From Pseudoxanthomonas kalamensis DSM 18571 (lineage in GTDB: Bacteria > Pseudomonadota > Gammaproteobacteria > Xanthomonadales > Xanthomonadaceae), in NCBI RefSeq assembly GCF_010211745.1, contig NZ_PDWQ01000003.1:248001-312000 (forward strand): DNA of 64,000 nucleotides. Direction: 5' to 3'. The notes below the pieces were generated by a model. The model saw only the letters and a list, made by a program, of their open reading frames with translations. It searched no databases and was not told the DNA's origin. Shown piece by piece: positions 1 to 11,834 of the stretch (positions are counted from its first letter, which is position 1; every line of letters starts with the position of its first letter). The position numbers and the translations under genes are program-made.

Positions 1-238
1 CGGCATGTAGGGCCTGGCGGTCGTCGCCGAACGCGAGCAGGCGCGGCACATCCAGGCCGGCGGTGAATACTTTGTCGTTGCCGGACAGCACGATGCCGTC
101 GACGCCGTCGGTCTGCGCCTGTTCGACCGCGGCGATCAGTGCCCGGCACAGCTCGGGGTTCAGCGCGTTGACCGGCGGACGCGCCAGCCGGATTTCGCGG
201 ATGTTGCCGTGGTCGCGGGTCTGGATCAGCTCGCTCAT
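1..238 (-). CDS. Enoyl-CoA hydratase/isomerase family protein, N-terminal part (cut by window edge)
   Basis: The first 79 residues are visible; the gene runs off the left edge. The protein starts MSELIQTRDHGNIREI and contains RPPVNALN, a short helix and IVLSGNDKVFTAGLDVPRL. That is the N-terminal crotonase fold, with the NALN turn and the oxyanion-hole strand (SGxxxxFxAGxD) that binds the acyl-CoA thioester. Family members hydrate or isomerise enoyl-CoA in fatty-acid breakdown; the exact substrate cannot be read from this fragment. It lies 34 bases downstream of an acyl-CoA thioesterase gene on the same strand, which supports acyl-CoA metabolism and a shared transcript with uvrA and the thioesterase. 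The ATG at 238 is the only sensible start visible. Confidence 0.8.
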   Translation of the reverse strand, partial: MSELIQTRDHGNIREIRLARPPVNALNPELCRALIAAVEQAQTDGVDGIVLSGNDKVFTAGLDVPRLLAFGDDRQALHA

Positions 239-272
239 GCGTACTCCGGAAACGATGGGAATGGGATACGGC

Positions 273-689
273 TCAGCTTGACGCGGCGCGGATCGCGTCC
301 GGCAGCGGTACGCTCTTGCCGGCGTGGGTATCGATCCATGCTGCGGTGGCGCTGCCGTCGCAGTACAGCACTGATTCGTCGTCGGCATCGAGGATGCGAT
401 GGCCGATGGTCACGCTACTGCTGCCCAGGCGCATGATGAACAGTTCGACCATCAGTTCGGCCGGCCACGTGATCGGGCGGCGATAGTTGATGTCTGCATT
501 GACCAGCACCGGCAGGCAGCGGTCCTGCATGCTGAAACCGGGAATGGTGGCCAGCCAGCGCACGCGTGCTTCCTCGATGTAGGACAGGTACATGGCGTTG
601 TTGACATGGCCGAAGCTGTCCATGTCGCGCCAGCGCACACTCAGCGGAATGCGGGCCAGCAGTCTGGGGGAGGAGTCGGTCGTGTTCAT
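273..689 (-). CDS. Acyl-CoA thioesterase, hotdog fold (4HBT/YbgC-like)
   Basis: A 138-residue cytoplasmic protein of normal length for a single hotdog-fold thioesterase. Residues 16-40 read [25 protein letters not shown], the signature in which Asp ([11 protein letters not shown]) and the following helix form the acyl-CoA thioesterase active site. The family hydrolyses acyl-CoA thioesters to free acid and CoA; chain-length preference is not visible. Its ATG overlaps the uvrA stop codon by four bases (ATGA), so it is probably translationally coupled to uvrA. An enoyl-CoA hydratase-like gene follows, suggesting a small acyl-CoA module appended to uvrA. Confidence 0.85.
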   Translation of the reverse strand: MNTTDSSPRLLARIPLSVRWRDMDSFGHVNNAMYLSYIEEARVRWLATIPGFSMQDRCLPVLVNADINYRRPITWPAELMVELFIMRLGSSSVTIGHRILDADDESVLYCDGSATAAWIDTHAGKSVPLPDAIRAASS

Positions 690-3586
690 GCGGTTTTCTT
701 GCGGCGGGGGGAACGGGTGCCGCGCCCGGAGGCGGGCGCAGCAGGGTCGAGCAGCTTGGCGAGGAAGCGACCGGTGTGCGAAGCCGGGTTCGCGGCGATC
801 TCCTCGGGGGTGCCGGTGGCGATCACGCTGCCGCCGCGGTGGCCGCCTTCCGGTCCCAGGTCGACCACCCGGTCGGCGGTCTTGATCACATCCAGGTTGT
901 GCTCAATGACGACGATGGTGTTGCCGTCGTCGCGCAGCTTGTGCAGCACTGCCAGCAGATGCTCGATGTCGTGGAAATGCAGGCCGGTGGTCGGTTCGTC
1001 GAGAATGTACAGCGTGCGCCCGGTATCGCGGCGCGACAGCTCCTTCGACAGCTTGACCCGCTGCGCCTCGCCGCCGGACAGGGTGGTCGCGCTCTGGCCC
1101 AGGCGGATGTAGCTCAGGCCCACGTCCATCAGTGTTTCCAGCTTGCGCGCGATCGCCGGCACCGGCTCGAACAGGGCCAGCGCGTCTTCGACGGTCATTT
1201 CCAGCACGTCGTTGATGTTGTAGCCCTTGTACAGGATCTCCAGCGTCTCGCGGTTGTAGCGCTTGCCGTGACAGACGTCGCAGGGTACGTACACGTCAGG
1301 CAGAAAGTGCATCTCGACCTTGATCAGGCCGTCGCCCTGGCAGGCTTCGCAGCGGCCGCCGCGCACGTTGAAGCTGAAGCGCCCGGGTGAATAGCCGCGC
1401 GCGCGCGCCTCGGGCACCTGCGCGAACAGTTCCCGCAGGGGGGTGAACAGGCCGGTGTAGGTGGCCGGATTGCTGCGCGGGGTGCGCCCGATCGGCGACT
1501 GGTCGATGTCCACGACCTTGTCGAACAGGTCGAGGCCCTCGATTTCGCGGTACGGCGCCGGTGCGTGCGAGGCGCCGTTGATCTCGTTGGCGGCCAGCGA
1601 ATACAGCGTGTCGTTGACCAGGGTCGACTTGCCCGAACCGGACACGCCGGTGATGCAGGTGAACAGCCCGGCGGGGATGTCCAGATCGACGTCCTTCAGG
1701 TTGTTGCCGCTGGCGCCGCGCAGGTGCAGGGTCATCTTGTGATTCGGCTTGTGCCGGGTCTTCGGCACCTCGATCCGGCGCTTGCCGGACAGGTACTGCC
1801 CGGTCAGCGAGCGCGGTGCCCGCAGGATGTCCCGCAGCGATCCCTGACCGACGATTTCGCCGCCGTGCACGCCGGCGCCGGGGCCGATGTCGAGGATGTG
1901 GTCGGCGGCGCGGATGGCGTCCTCGTCGTGCTCGACCACGATCACCGTGTTGCCGAGGTCGCGCAGCCGGACCAGGGTGCCCAGCAGGCGTTCGTTGTCG
2001 CGCTGGTGCAGGCCGATCGACGGCTCGTCCAGCACGTACATCACCCCGACCAGACCGGCACCGATCTGGCTGGCCAGGCGGATGCGCTGCGCCTCGCCGC
2101 CGGACAGAGTGTCGGCCTTGCGCTCCAGGGTCAGGTAGTCGAGGCCGACGTCGACCAGGAAGCCCAGCCGCTCGCCGATCTCCTTGACGATCCTGGCGGC
2201 GATCTCGCCGCGCCAGCCCGGCAGGCTGAGATGGCGGAAGAAGGTCAGCGCCTCGTCCACCGGCATCACCACGATCTCCGGCAGCGGCTTGTCGGCGACG
2301 AACACATTGCGCGCGGCCTTGTTGAGCCGGGCGCCGCCGCATTCGGGGCAGGGCCGCTCGCTGATGTACTTGGACAGTTCCTCGCGCACCGCCGACGACT
2401 CGGTTTCGCGATAGCGCCGCTCCAGGTTGGGCAGGATGCCCTCGAACTTGTGCTTGCGCTGGTTGCGACCGCCGGCTTCGGTGAGATAGGTGAACACGAT
2501 CTGCTCGTCGCCGCTGCCGTACAGCACCGCCTGACGCACGTTGTCCGGCAGCGACTGCCACGGTGCGTCGACGTCGAACCGGTAGTGCCTGGCCAGTGAG
2601 GCGATCAGCTGGAAGTAGTAGGCGTTGCGCCGGTCCCAGCCGCGCACGGCGCCGGCGGCCAGCGACAGCTCCGGATGCACGACCACGCGGGCGGGGTCGA
2701 AGAATTCGGCCATGCCCAGACCGTCGCAGCCGGGACAGGCGCCGACCGGCGAGTTGAAGGAGAACAGTCGCGGCTCCAGCTCGGGCAGCGAGTAGTCGCA
2801 GACCGGGCAGGAGTACTTCGACGAAAACAGCATCGGCGTCGCGTCGGCCCGGTCCAGCGACATCACCGCGGCCATGCCGTCGCCCAGCTTCAGCGCGGTC
2901 TCGAAGCTCTCGGCCAGCCGTTGCTTCAGTTCGGCGCGCGGACGGAAACGGTCGATCACCGCCTCGATGGTGTGCTTCTGCCGCAGCGCCAGCGCCGGCA
3001 CCGCGTCGATTTCGTGCAGCTCGCCGTCCACCCGTACCCGCACGAAGCCCTGCGCGCGCAGCTGTTCGAACACCTGCACGTGCTCGCCCTTGCGTTCGCG
3101 CACCACCGGCGCCAGCAGCATCCAGCGCTGCTCGGCAGTGTCCGGATCCTCGCCCAGCGCCAGCACCTGGTCGACCATCTGGCTGACCGTCTGCGCCTCC
3201 AGCGGATAGCCGTGGTCGGGGCAGCGCGGCAGGCCGGCGCGCGCGTACAGCAGGCGCAGGTAGTCGTAGATTTCGGTGATGGTGCCGACCGTCGAGCGCG
3301 GGTTGTGGCTGGTGGACTTCTGCTCGATCGAGATCGCCGGCGACAGGCCCTCGATGTGGTCCAGGTCGGGTTTTTCCATCACGCTGAGGAACTGCCGGGC
3401 GTAGGCCGACAGCGATTCGACGTAGCGGCGCTGGCCCTCGGCATAGATGGTATCGAAGGCCAGCGACGACTTGCCCGAGCCGGACAGGCCGGTGATCACG
3501 ATCAGCCGGTCGCGTGGCAGGTCGAGATCGATGTTCTTGAGGTTGTGCGTCCGCGCGCCGCGGATGCGGATGAAATCCATGGCCAT
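686..3586 (-). CDS. uvrA: Excinuclease ABC subunit A
   Basis: A 966-residue ATPase that scans DNA for helix-distorting lesions as UvrA2(B) and loads UvrB in nucleotide excision repair. Two ABC modules are visible: Walker [10 protein letters not shown] at residues 33-41 and GVSGSGKST in the second half, each with an LSGGEAQR signature ([13 protein letters not shown] and [13 protein letters not shown]). Zinc-binding cysteines occur as [11 protein letters not shown]...CPGC and as CEACQGDG...CDVC. The length matches the family. An upstream in-frame extension of 13 residues is possible, but the ATG at 3586 ([16 protein letters not shown]) or 3580 fits homologues; neither has a strong Shine-Dalgarno. 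The last codon overlaps the thioesterase start. No LexA box was recognised upstream. Confidence 0.97.
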   Translation of the reverse strand: MAMDFIRIRGARTHNLKNIDLDLPRDRLIVITGLSGSGKSSLAFDTIYAEGQRRYVESLSAYARQFLSVMEKPDLDHIEGLSPAISIEQKSTSHNPRSTVGTITEIYDYLRLLYARAGLPRCPDHGYPLEAQTVSQMVDQVLALGEDPDTAEQRWMLLAPVVRERKGEHVQVFEQLRAQGFVRVRVDGELHEIDAVPALALRQKHTIEAVIDRFRPRAELKQRLAESFETALKLGDGMAAVMSLDRADATPMLFSSKYSCPVCDYSLPELEPRLFSFNSPVGACPGCDGLGMAEFFDPARVVVHPELSLAAGAVRGWDRRNAYYFQLIASLARHYRFDVDAPWQSLPDNVRQAVLYGSGDEQIVFTYLTEAGGRNQRKHKFEGILPNLERRYRETESSAVREELSKYISERPCPECGGARLNKAARNVFVADKPLPEIVVMPVDEALTFFRHLSLPGWRGEIAARIVKEIGERLGFLVDVGLDYLTLERKADTLSGGEAQRIRLASQIGAGLVGVMYVLDEPSIGLHQRDNERLLGTLVRLRDLGNTVIVVEHDEDAIRAADHILDIGPGAGVHGGEIVGQGSLRDILRAPRSLTGQYLSGKRRIEVPKTRHKPNHKMTLHLRGASGNNLKDVDLDIPAGLFTCITGVSGSGKSTLVNDTLYSLAANEINGASHAPAPYREIEGLDLFDKVVDIDQSPIGRTPRSNPATYTGLFTPLRELFAQVPEARARGYSPGRFSFNVRGGRCEACQGDGLIKVEMHFLPDVYVPCDVCHGKRYNRETLEILYKGYNINDVLEMTVEDALALFEPVPAIARKLETLMDVGLSYIRLGQSATTLSGGEAQRVKLSKELSRRDTGRTLYILDEPTTGLHFHDIEHLLAVLHKLRDDGNTIVVIEHNLDVIKTADRVVDLGPEGGHRGGSVIATGTPEEIAANPASHTGRFLAKLLDPAAPASGRGTRSPRRKKTA

Positions 3587-3760
3587 CGGGTGGGGGAGTC
3601 CGGTCGGGTCTGGAGGAGGCCGCAAGGCAATCCGTCAGCGTACCGGCCCGCGGATTCCGGGGCAAATGACTGTCAGCTCCGCTTCCCAGCCCGGCCGCCG
3701 GGCCGTCATTGCCTCGGGATCGCCCCGGGGAGCCGGCCTGCTCGCGTCGGCAGGAGGTTC

Positions 3761-3790
3761 TTGCGCATAACTTGCTGAATCCCCTATAAT
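3761..3790 (+). promoter_or_regulatory. Promoter of rplU-rpmA
   Basis: TTGCGC at 3761-3766 and TATAAT at 3785-3790 are separated by 18 bases, 64 bases before the rplU start codon. The -10 hexamer is a perfect consensus. The leader contains AGAGGA before the ATG. This is a sigma-70 type match by eye. Confidence 0.7.
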
Positions 3791-3853
3791 TCCGCTTCTG
3801 TCTGCCCGGTCAGGGCGGCAGCGACCACAATAACTACAGAGGAATGCCTGGTC

Positions 3854-4162
3854 ATGTACGCAGTACTGGTCACCGGCGGTAAGCAATACCGCGTTGCGCA
3901 GGGCGAAACGCTCCGCGTGGAAAAGCTCGAGGCCGATGCCGGCAGCGAGGTCAAGTTCGACAATGTCCTGATGCTGGGCGATGGCGAGTCCATCACCGTC
4001 GGCGACGCCCTGAAGGGTGCCACCGTCACCGCCAAGGTCGTCGGCCACGGCCGCGCCGACAAGGTGCGCATCATCAAGTTCCGCCGCCGCAAGCACCACA
4101 TGAAGCAGCAGGGGCACCGGCAGCATTACACCGAAATCGAAATCACCGGCATCAGCAAGTAA
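3854..4162 (+). CDS. rplU: 50S ribosomal protein L21
   Basis: A 102-residue large-subunit protein that binds 23S rRNA and L20. It starts [20 protein letters not shown], the hallmark L21 N terminus, and ends in the basic [16 protein letters not shown] segment that contacts rRNA. Length is normal. It is the first gene of the rplU-rpmA unit, followed after 12 bases by rpmA, with a consensus promoter 64 bases upstream. The order rplU-rpmA-obgE is widely conserved in proteobacteria. Confidence 0.98.
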   Translation: MYAVLVTGGKQYRVAQGETLRVEKLEADAGSEVKFDNVLMLGDGESITVGDALKGATVTAKVVGHGRADKVRIIKFRRRKHHMKQQGHRQHYTEIEITGISK

Positions 4163-4174
4163 GGAGAAGCAGTC

Positions 4175-4435
4175 ATGGCACACAAAAAGGGCGTAGGTTC
4201 ATCGCGCAACGGCCGCGACTCCAACCCGAAGATGCTCGGCGTGAAAGTCTACGGCGGTCAGGCCATCGAGGCCGGCAACATTATCGTGCGTCAGCGCGGT
4301 ACCCAGTTCCATCCGGGTGCGGGCGTCGGCCTGGGTCGCGATCACACGCTGTTCGCGCTGGTCGACGGCAAGGTGGAGTTTTCCATCAAGGGCCCGAAGA
4401 AGCGTCGCACGGTCAGCGTGGTCGGCGAAGCCTGA
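4175..4435 (+). CDS. rpmA: 50S ribosomal protein L27
   Basis: An 86-residue ribosomal protein whose N-terminal tail reaches the peptidyl-transferase centre. It starts [19 protein letters not shown], the standard proteobacterial sequence without the cleavable extension seen in Firmicutes. The motif [20 protein letters not shown] is characteristic. It has a good ribosome-binding site (AAGGAGAAG) before the ATG and is followed by a strong intrinsic terminator at 4459-4481, so obgE is probably transcribed separately or by read-through. Confidence 0.98.
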   Translation: MAHKKGVGSSRNGRDSNPKMLGVKVYGGQAIEAGNIIVRQRGTQFHPGAGVGLGRDHTLFALVDGKVEFSIKGPKKRRTVSVVGEA

Positions 4436-4458
4436 GGCTCGCCGCCGCTTCGCGAAGG

Positions 4459-4481
4459 GCCCCGCCGCGTGCGGGGCTTTT
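4459..4481 (+). terminator. Intrinsic terminator after rpmA
   Basis: A perfect 7-bp GC stem, GCCCCGC (4459-4465) and GCGGGGC (4471-4477), with a 5-base loop, followed directly by TTTT. It ends the rplU-rpmA transcript 24 bases after the rpmA stop. Confidence 0.8.
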
Positions 4482-4568
4482 CGTTTGCGGGCCGCGCCGA
4501 CTTCATGTTCGCCTCACGCGGCGCGCGCATCCTCATTCCACATATTCGGTATTGGGTTGGTGATTGTC

Positions 4569-5795
<1,227 letters not shown>

Positions 5796-5835
5796 AGTAG
5801 GCGTCGTCGCCGGCGATTTTCACACCGGCAACGAA

Positions 5836-5857
5836 AAACCCGGCCGAAGCCGGGTTT
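5836..5857. terminator. Bidirectional terminator between convergent obgE and rpsT
   Basis: A perfect 9-bp stem, AAACCCGGC (5836-5844) and GCCGGGTTT (5849-5857), around a CGAA loop. The A-run on one side and T-run on the other allow termination of both the + strand obgE and the - strand rpsT transcripts. Confidence 0.8.
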
Positions 5858-5910
5858 CCGCTCATCCTCGCAATGACCGCCGCTGCCGCGCGCGTGCGCG
5901 GCGTGCGGGA

Positions 5911-6180
5911 TCAGGCGGCCTGCAGCGCCTTGATGCGGGCGGTCAGGCGGCTCTTGTGGCGAGCGGCCTTGTTCCGGTGGATCAGGCCGCGCGAGCTGAA
6001 GCGGTCGATCAGCGGCTGGGCCGCGGCGAAGGCTTCCTGGGCGCCGGCCAGGTCGTTGGCGTCGAGCGCCTTGATGACTTTCTTGATGGAGGTGCGCAGC
6101 TGCGAACGCTGGGCCGTGTTGCGCGCATTGCGCACGACGGTCTGCTTGGCGCGCTTCTTGGCGGACTTGATGTTGGCCAC
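5911..6180 (-). CDS. rpsT: 30S ribosomal protein S20
   Basis: An 89-residue, very basic helical protein that binds 16S rRNA early in 30S assembly. The sequence [20 protein letters not shown] at the N terminus is diagnostic. The start codon is GTG at 6180: the residue before ANIKSAKK is encoded by GTG, an AGGA ribosome-binding site lies just upstream, and the resulting length matches the family. An upstream in-frame ATG would add 32 non-conserved residues. In E. coli rpsT also uses a non-AUG start, tied to autoregulation at initiation, so the weak start may be functional. It has its own promoter at 6280-6308. Confidence 0.96.
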   Translation of the reverse strand: MANIKSAKKRAKQTVVRNARNTAQRSQLRTSIKKVIKALDANDLAGAQEAFAAAQPLIDRFSSRGLIHRNKAARHKSRLTARIKALQAA

Positions 6181-6279
6181 GATGGAATCCTGGAATTCGG
6201 TTGTACGGGGTTGCGGGATGAGGTTCGGCGAACGCGAAACCGCCGGCAGGCGCCGGGTTTTCGCGGTAAAGAGCAAGAA

Positions 6280-6308
6280 ATTATGGCGGATTCAGTAACT
6301 TGCGTCAA
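6280..6308 (-). promoter_or_regulatory. Promoter of rpsT
   Basis: On the minus strand TTGACG (6308-6303) and CATAAT (6285-6280) are spaced by exactly 17 bases, about 100 bases upstream of the rpsT GTG. This near-consensus sigma-70 promoter predicts a leader of roughly 90 nucleotides. Confidence 0.75.
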
Positions 6309-6334
6309 CCATCCCGGCCGGCGGCGGTGCCGCC

Positions 6335-7993
6335 ATGACTGAGCCGGCCGCGACCTCCGCCGCAGCGGCGGCAACGCCCCGCCGGGCCGGCCTGCTGCGC
6401 TCCAGCGCGGTGTTCAGCGCGATGACCCTGTTGTCGCGGATCTCCGGCCTGGTCCGCGACCAGGTCTACGCCAACACCTTCGGTGCCAGCCCGGCGATGG
6501 ACGCCTTCCTGGTCGCCTTCCGCATCCCCAACTTTCTGCGTCGGCTGTCGGCCGAGGGCTCGTTTGCCATGGCCTTCGTGCCGGTGCTGGCCGAGTACAA
6601 GGAAAAGGGCGACCGGCAGGCGGTCAAGGAACTGGTCGACCGGGTCACCGGCACCCTGCTGGCCGCGCTGCTGGTGGTCACCGCCGTGGTGGTGCTGGCC
6701 GCGCCGTGGGTGATGCGGGTGTTCGCACCGGGCTTCGACCCGATGTCCGAACAGGGGCAGCTGGCGGTGCAGATGCTGCGCATCACCTTCCCGTACCTGC
6801 TGTTCATATCATTGGCTGCGCTGGCCGGCGGCATCCTCAACAGCTACCAGCGCTTCGCGGTACCGGCGCTGTCGCCGGTGCTGCTGAACCTGGCGATGAT
6901 CACCGCCGCGCTGGCGCTGGCGCCGCGCCTGCAGCAGCCGGTGATGGCGCTGGCTTGGGGCGTGTTCGTCGCCGGCATCCTGCAGCTGGCGTTCCAGTTG
7001 CCGTCGCTGGCACGGCTGGGCCTGCTGCCGCGACCGCGGCTGGCCGGTGGGCATGCCGGGGTCGGCAAGGTGATGCGGCTGATGGTGCCGACCCTGTTCG
7101 GCTCCTCGGTGGCGCAGTTGAACATGCTGCTGAACACGGTGGCGGCCTCGCTGCTGGTCAGCGGCAGCGTGACCTGGCTATATTTCGCCGACCGCCTGCT
7201 GGAGTTCCCGCTGGGGATGTTCGGGGTGGCGATCGGTACGGTGATTCTGCCGCACCTGTCCAGCCGGCATGCGGCCACCGACCCGGACGGCTATTCGAAG
7301 GCGCTCGACTGGGGCCTGCGGCTGTGCCTGTTGATCGGCCTGCCGGCGTGCCTAGGCCTGATCCTGTGCGCGCAGCCGCTGGTGTCGACCCTGTTCCAGC
7401 ACGGCCGCTTCGATGCCGACGACACCCGCATGGCGCAGTGGGCGGTAATGGCGCTGGCCAGCGCGTTGCCGGCGTTCCTGCTGGTGAAGGTATTGGCGCC
7501 GGCGTTCTATTCGCGCCAGGACACCCGCACGCCGGTGAAAGCGGCGGTGATGGCGGTGCTGGGCAACCTGCTGGTCAACCTGTTGCTGCTGGCCGGACTG
7601 GTGTACCTGACCGAGCCGGGCAGGGCGGCGTTGGCGCTGACCGGCGGTTCGCCGATCGCGGCGCTGGGCGAGATTCCCGGTGCGCATGTCTGCCTGGCCA
7701 TCGGTACCGCGGTGGCGGGCTGGCTGAATGCGCTGCAGTTGTGGTGGTACCTGCGCCGGGCGCGGGTCTATCGGCGCGAGCCGGGCTGGGCGAAGTTCCT
7801 ATTGCGGCTGGGCGTGTCCTGTCTGGCGATGCTGGCGGCGGTCGTCGCCCTGCTGTGGCTGTGGCAGGACTGGAGCAGCTGGCACTGGAGCGAACGCGCC
7901 TGGAAGCTGGCGGTGGTGGTGGGTGCGGGCGCAGCGGCCTATGTGCTGACGCTGTGGCTGCAGGGCATGCGCCTGCGCGATCTGCGGCATTGA
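6335..7993 (+). CDS. murJ: Lipid II flippase MurJ
   Basis: A 552-residue polytopic inner-membrane protein of the MOP superfamily that flips lipid II to the periplasm for peptidoglycan synthesis. It shows about 14 hydrophobic segments and the conserved N-terminal region LLRSSAVFSAMTLLSRISGL followed by VRDQVYANTFGASPAMDAF. Length is in the normal 510-550 range; the first 18 residues are Ala-rich and variable. It is divergent from rpsT and followed by ribF, the usual Xanthomonadaceae order (murJ-ribF-ileS-lspA-ispH). The ATG at 6335 is followed by no better internal start. Confidence 0.96.
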   Translation: MTEPAATSAAAAATPRRAGLLRSSAVFSAMTLLSRISGLVRDQVYANTFGASPAMDAFLVAFRIPNFLRRLSAEGSFAMAFVPVLAEYKEKGDRQAVKELVDRVTGTLLAALLVVTAVVVLAAPWVMRVFAPGFDPMSEQGQLAVQMLRITFPYLLFISLAALAGGILNSYQRFAVPALSPVLLNLAMITAALALAPRLQQPVMALAWGVFVAGILQLAFQLPSLARLGLLPRPRLAGGHAGVGKVMRLMVPTLFGSSVAQLNMLLNTVAASLLVSGSVTWLYFADRLLEFPLGMFGVAIGTVILPHLSSRHAATDPDGYSKALDWGLRLCLLIGLPACLGLILCAQPLVSTLFQHGRFDADDTRMAQWAVMALASALPAFLLVKVLAPAFYSRQDTRTPVKAAVMAVLGNLLVNLLLLAGLVYLTEPGRAALALTGGSPIAALGEIPGAHVCLAIGTAVAGWLNALQLWWYLRRARVYRREPGWAKFLLRLGVSCLAMLAAVVALLWLWQDWSSWHWSERAWKLAVVVGAGAAAYVLTLWLQGMRLRDLRH

Positions 7994-8058
7994 GGGAAGG
8001 ATTCCCGATCGGGCGATGGCGGGCGGGACCGTCCGGCCCGCTATACTTGCCGCTTCAT

Positions 8059-9006
8059 ATGGGCAGGCTGTTTCGTGACGTCGACGGCGGGGTGTTGTTC
8101 CCGCAGGGTAGCGTGGTCTGCATCGGCGCCTTCGACGGCCTGCACCAGGGCCATCGTGCGCTGGTGCGCCACGCCGTTTCGCGTGGGCGGCAGTCGGGCT
8201 TGCCGGCGGTGGCGTTGAGTTTCGAGCCGCTGCCGCGAGAGTTCTTCGCCCGCGACACGCCGCCGCCGCGGCTGACCCTGCCGCGGGCCAAGGTGGAAGG
8301 GTTGCTGGGTCTGGGCGTCGAAGGCATCGGCCTGCTGCGATTCAATGCCGCACTGTCGGCGATGCCGGCCGAGGATTTCGTCCAGCGCCTGCTGGTCGGC
8401 CGCCTGCAGGCGCGTGAAGTGTGGATCGGCCCGGACTTTCGCTTCGGCCACCGCCGCGGCGGCGACTTGGCGCTGCTACGGACGATGGGTGCCGGGCTCG
8501 GTTTCGCCGCCGGCGAGATCGAGCCGGTCGATCACCACGACGGCCGCGTATCCAGCACGCGCATCCGCGAATGCCTTCGCCAGGGCGACTTCGCCAGTGC
8601 GGCACGACTGCTGGGGCGTCCGTACGCGATCGGCGGGCGGGTGGTGCGCGGGCGGCAACTGGGGCGCACGCTGGGCTTTCCGACCGCCAACCTGCGTTTC
8701 CCCAAGACCCCGGCGCTGTCCGGCATCTATGCCACCCGGGTGCACGGAGTCGGTGCGCAGCCATGGCCGTCGGTCTCCAGCTTCGGCACCCGGCCGACGG
8801 TGGACGGCGTCGAACCGTTGCTGGAAGCACATCTGTTCGACTTCGACGGCGATCTGTACGGGCGCCACATCGAAGTCGAATTCGTCGCCAAGCTGCGCGA
8901 CGAGCTGAAATTCCCCGACTTGCCCAGCCTGACCGAGCAGATGCATCGCGATGCGGCCGAGGCACGTTCCCTTCTTTCCGAACACCAACGACGAGCGACG
9001 GCGTGA
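8059..9006 (+). CDS. ribF: Bifunctional riboflavin kinase / FAD synthetase
   Basis: A 315-residue cytoplasmic enzyme converting riboflavin to FMN and FMN to FAD. The N-terminal nucleotidyltransferase domain shows [18 protein letters not shown] (HxGH-type motif) and [23 protein letters not shown]. The C-terminal riboflavin kinase domain shows [10 protein letters not shown], the GFPTAN flavin/ATP motif. A TATACT box at 8042-8047 would place the transcript start only a few bases before the ATG, so the mRNA may be nearly leaderless. Its TGA overlaps the GTG start of ileS (GTGA), indicating translational coupling. No FMN riboswitch was seen. Confidence 0.96.
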   Translation: MGRLFRDVDGGVLFPQGSVVCIGAFDGLHQGHRALVRHAVSRGRQSGLPAVALSFEPLPREFFARDTPPPRLTLPRAKVEGLLGLGVEGIGLLRFNAALSAMPAEDFVQRLLVGRLQAREVWIGPDFRFGHRRGGDLALLRTMGAGLGFAAGEIEPVDHHDGRVSSTRIRECLRQGDFASAARLLGRPYAIGGRVVRGRQLGRTLGFPTANLRFPKTPALSGIYATRVHGVGAQPWPSVSSFGTRPTVDGVEPLLEAHLFDFDGDLYGRHIEVEFVAKLRDELKFPDLPSLTEQMHRDAAEARSLLSEHQRRATA

Positions 9007-11834
9007 GCCAGGACTACAAAGCCACCCTCAACCTGCCGGCCACGGACTTCCCGATGCGCGGCGACCTGCCCAAGCGCGAGCCGGCGATGCTGGAGCGCTG
9101 GTATGCCGAGGATCTGTACTCGCGGCTGCGTGAGAACGCCAGCGGACGGCCGCTGTTCGTGCTGCACGACGGCCCGCCGTACGCCAACGGTGCCATTCAT
9201 CTGGGCCACGCAGTCAACAAGATCCTCAAGGACATCATCGTCAAGTCGCGCTATCTGGCCGGCTACGACGCGCCGTACATCCCCGGCTGGGATTGCCACG
9301 GCCTGCCGATCGAGATCGCCATCGAGAAGAAGTACGGCAAGGTCGGGGTCAAGCTGGACGCGGCCGAGTTCCGGCAGAAGTGCCGCGAATACGCCGAGTC
9401 GCAGGTCGAACTGCAGTGCAGGGACTTCAAGCGCCTGGGCGTGATCGGCGACTGGGACCACCCGTACAAGTCGCTGGATTTCCGCTACGAGGCCAACGAG
9501 ATCCGCGCGCTGGCCAAGATCGTCGCCAACGGCCACCTGACCCGCGGGGTGAAGCCGGTGCATTGGTGCTTCGACTGCGGTTCGGCGCTGGCCGAGGCCG
9601 AGATCGAATACCAGGACAAGGTGTCGCCGGCGATCGACGTGGCCTACGCCGCGCGCGACCCGCAGGCGCTGGCGCGGCGCTTCGGCGTCGAGCTGCCCGA
9701 GGGTGTCGAGGTCGCGCTGCCGATCTGGACCACCACGCCGTGGACGCTGCCGGCCTCGCTGGCGGTGTCGCTAGGGCCGGAGCTGGACTACGTGCTGGTG
9801 GAAGGCCCGGCGCACGGCGGCAAGCGCCGCTGGCTGGTGCTGGCACAGGCGCTGGCCGAGCGCGTGCTGCAGCGTTACGGCGTGACCGACATGGTCGTGC
9901 ACGGGCAGGCGGTCAACGGCACGGGGTTGGAAGGTGCGCTGCTGGCGCATCCGTTCTACGAACGCGATATCCCGGTCATCGTCGGCGAGCACGTGTCCGC
10001 CGAGGACGGTACCGGCGCCGTACACACCGCGCCCGGACACGGCCAGGACGACTACGTGGCGGCCCGGCGCTACGGCATCGTCGAGCAGTACACCGCCGCG
10101 CAACTGAACCCGGTCGACGGACGTGGCGTGTATCTGCCGTCCACGCCGCCGGCCGGCGACACGCCGCTGGCCGGGCTGCATATCTGGAAGGCCAACGATG
10201 TCATCGTCGAGGTGCTGCGCGACAACGGCAGCCTGCTGGCGCTGCAGAAGATCGAGCACAGCTATCCGCATTGCTGGCGGCACAAGTCGCCGATCGCGTT
10301 CCGCGCCACCCCGCAGTGGTTCATTTCGATGGAGCAGGCCCACCTGCGCCGCGACGCGCTGGCCGCAATCAAGACCGTCGGCTGGTTCCCGACCTGGGGC
10401 GAGGCGCGCATCACCTCGATGGTGGAAGGGCGGCCGGACTGGACGATTTCGCGCCAGCGCACCTGGGGCGTGCCGATCGCCTTGTTCATTCACCGCGAAA
10501 CCGGCGAACCGCATCCGCGCAGCGTCGAACTGATGGAGCAGGTGGCGACCTACGTGGAAAAGGACGGCGTCGATGCCTGGTACGCGCTGGACCCGGCCGA
10601 ACTGCTCGGCGACGAGGCGGCCGATTACGACAAGGTCACCGACATCCTCGACGTGTGGTTCGATTCCGGCGTCACCCACGAATGCGTGCTGCGCGAGCGT
10701 GGCCTGGGAAAACCGGCCGATCTGTACCTGGAAGGCTCCGACCAGCACCGCGGCTGGTTCCAGTCTTCGCTGCTGACCGGAGTGGCGATCGACGGCGCGG
10801 CGCCGTACCGGCAATGCCTGACCCACGGCTTCACCGTGGACGAACACGGCCGCAAGATGTCCAAGTCGCTTGGCAATGGCATCGAGCCGCAGGACATCAT
10901 GAAGACACTGGGTGCGGACATCCTGCGCCTGTGGATCGCCTCGGCCGATTACAGCAACGAGATGTCGCTGTCGCAGGAAATCCTCAAGCGCAATGCCGAT
11001 GCCTATCGCCGCATCCGCAACACCGCGCGTTTCCTGCTCGGCAACCTGCATGGCTTCGATCCGGATGCGCATCTGCGTCCGCTCGACGACATGGTGGCGC
11101 TGGACCGCTGGATCGTGCACCGCGCCTGGGAGGTGCAGGAGAAGATCGCCGCCGCCTACGAGCGCTACAATTTTTCCGAGATCATCCAGTTGCTGCTGAA
11201 TTTCTGCAGCGTCGATCTCGGCTCGCTGTACCTGGACGTGACCAAGGACCGCCTGTACACGATGCGCGAGGATTCGCGTGGACGGCGCAGCGCGCAGAGC
11301 GCGATGTACCGCATCGCCGAGGCCTTCGTGCGCTGGATCGCGCCGGTGCTCAGCTTCACCGCCGACGAGATGTGGGGTTACCTGCCGGGTGCGCGCAAGG
11401 ACAACGTGCTATTCGCCACCTGGTACGAAGGGCTGGCCCCGCTGCCGGCCGATGCGCCGCTGTCGGCGGCCGATTTCGACGCTCTGCTGGCCTTGCGCGA
11501 GCAGGTGGCCAAGGTGCTGGAGCCGATGCGCGCCAACGGCGTGATCGGCGCGGCGCTGGACGCGGAAATCCAGGTGTCGGCGAATGCGGCCACGGTGGCG
11601 AAGTGGGCGCCGCTGGCCGATGAGCTGCGCTTCCTGTTCATCAGCGGCGACGTCGGCCTGAGCACGGTCGAGGCCGACGAGGTGTTCGTGCTGGCCGAGG
11701 CCAGCGCCAAACCCAAGTGCGTGCGCTGCTGGCACCACCGCGCCGATGTCGGTACGCATGCCGCGCATCCGCAGCTATGCGGCCGATGCGCGTCCAACGT
11801 CGACGGTCCCGGCGAAGATCGGAGCTGGTTCTGA
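9003..11834 (+). CDS. ileS: Isoleucyl-tRNA synthetase
   Basis: A 943-residue class I aminoacyl-tRNA synthetase charging tRNA-Ile. Motifs in order: HLGH in [16 protein letters not shown] (HIGH motif), the CP1 editing domain with [14 protein letters not shown] in [11 protein letters not shown], the anticodon-binding region, and a C-terminal zinc finger [10 protein letters not shown]...CGRC. The GTG start at 9003 overlaps the ribF stop and gives [20 protein letters not shown], the usual bacterial N terminus. Its stop TGA shares one base with the lspA ATG. Operon ribF-ileS-lspA-ispH. Confidence 0.97.
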   Translation: MSQDYKATLNLPATDFPMRGDLPKREPAMLERWYAEDLYSRLRENASGRPLFVLHDGPPYANGAIHLGHAVNKILKDIIVKSRYLAGYDAPYIPGWDCHGLPIEIAIEKKYGKVGVKLDAAEFRQKCREYAESQVELQCRDFKRLGVIGDWDHPYKSLDFRYEANEIRALAKIVANGHLTRGVKPVHWCFDCGSALAEAEIEYQDKVSPAIDVAYAARDPQALARRFGVELPEGVEVALPIWTTTPWTLPASLAVSLGPELDYVLVEGPAHGGKRRWLVLAQALAERVLQRYGVTDMVVHGQAVNGTGLEGALLAHPFYERDIPVIVGEHVSAEDGTGAVHTAPGHGQDDYVAARRYGIVEQYTAAQLNPVDGRGVYLPSTPPAGDTPLAGLHIWKANDVIVEVLRDNGSLLALQKIEHSYPHCWRHKSPIAFRATPQWFISMEQAHLRRDALAAIKTVGWFPTWGEARITSMVEGRPDWTISRQRTWGVPIALFIHRETGEPHPRSVELMEQVATYVEKDGVDAWYALDPAELLGDEAADYDKVTDILDVWFDSGVTHECVLRERGLGKPADLYLEGSDQHRGWFQSSLLTGVAIDGAAPYRQCLTHGFTVDEHGRKMSKSLGNGIEPQDIMKTLGADILRLWIASADYSNEMSLSQEILKRNADAYRRIRNTARFLLGNLHGFDPDAHLRPLDDMVALDRWIVHRAWEVQEKIAAAYERYNFSEIIQLLLNFCSVDLGSLYLDVTKDRLYTMREDSRGRRSAQSAMYRIAEAFVRWIAPVLSFTADEMWGYLPGARKDNVLFATWYEGLAPLPADAPLSAADFDALLALREQVAKVLEPMRANGVIGAALDAEIQVSANAATVAKWAPLADELRFLFISGDVGLSTVEADEVFVLAEASAKPKCVRCWHHRADVGTHAAHPQLCGRCASNVDGPGEDRSWF

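Noticed and set aside
1296-3665. 789-codon minus-strand frame overlapping uvrA
   Set aside because: Same strand, other frame of uvrA; composition is Arg/Ala/Gly-rich as expected for a shadow frame, and uvrA motifs are in the other frame.
7994-8058. FMN riboswitch in front of ribF
   Set aside because: The gap is only 65 bases and lacks the conserved RFN-element helices; the likely transcript start is within a few bases of the ATG.
9771-11120. 449-codon antisense frame across ileS
   Set aside because: Antisense shadow of ileS with no ribosome-binding site or recognisable protein.
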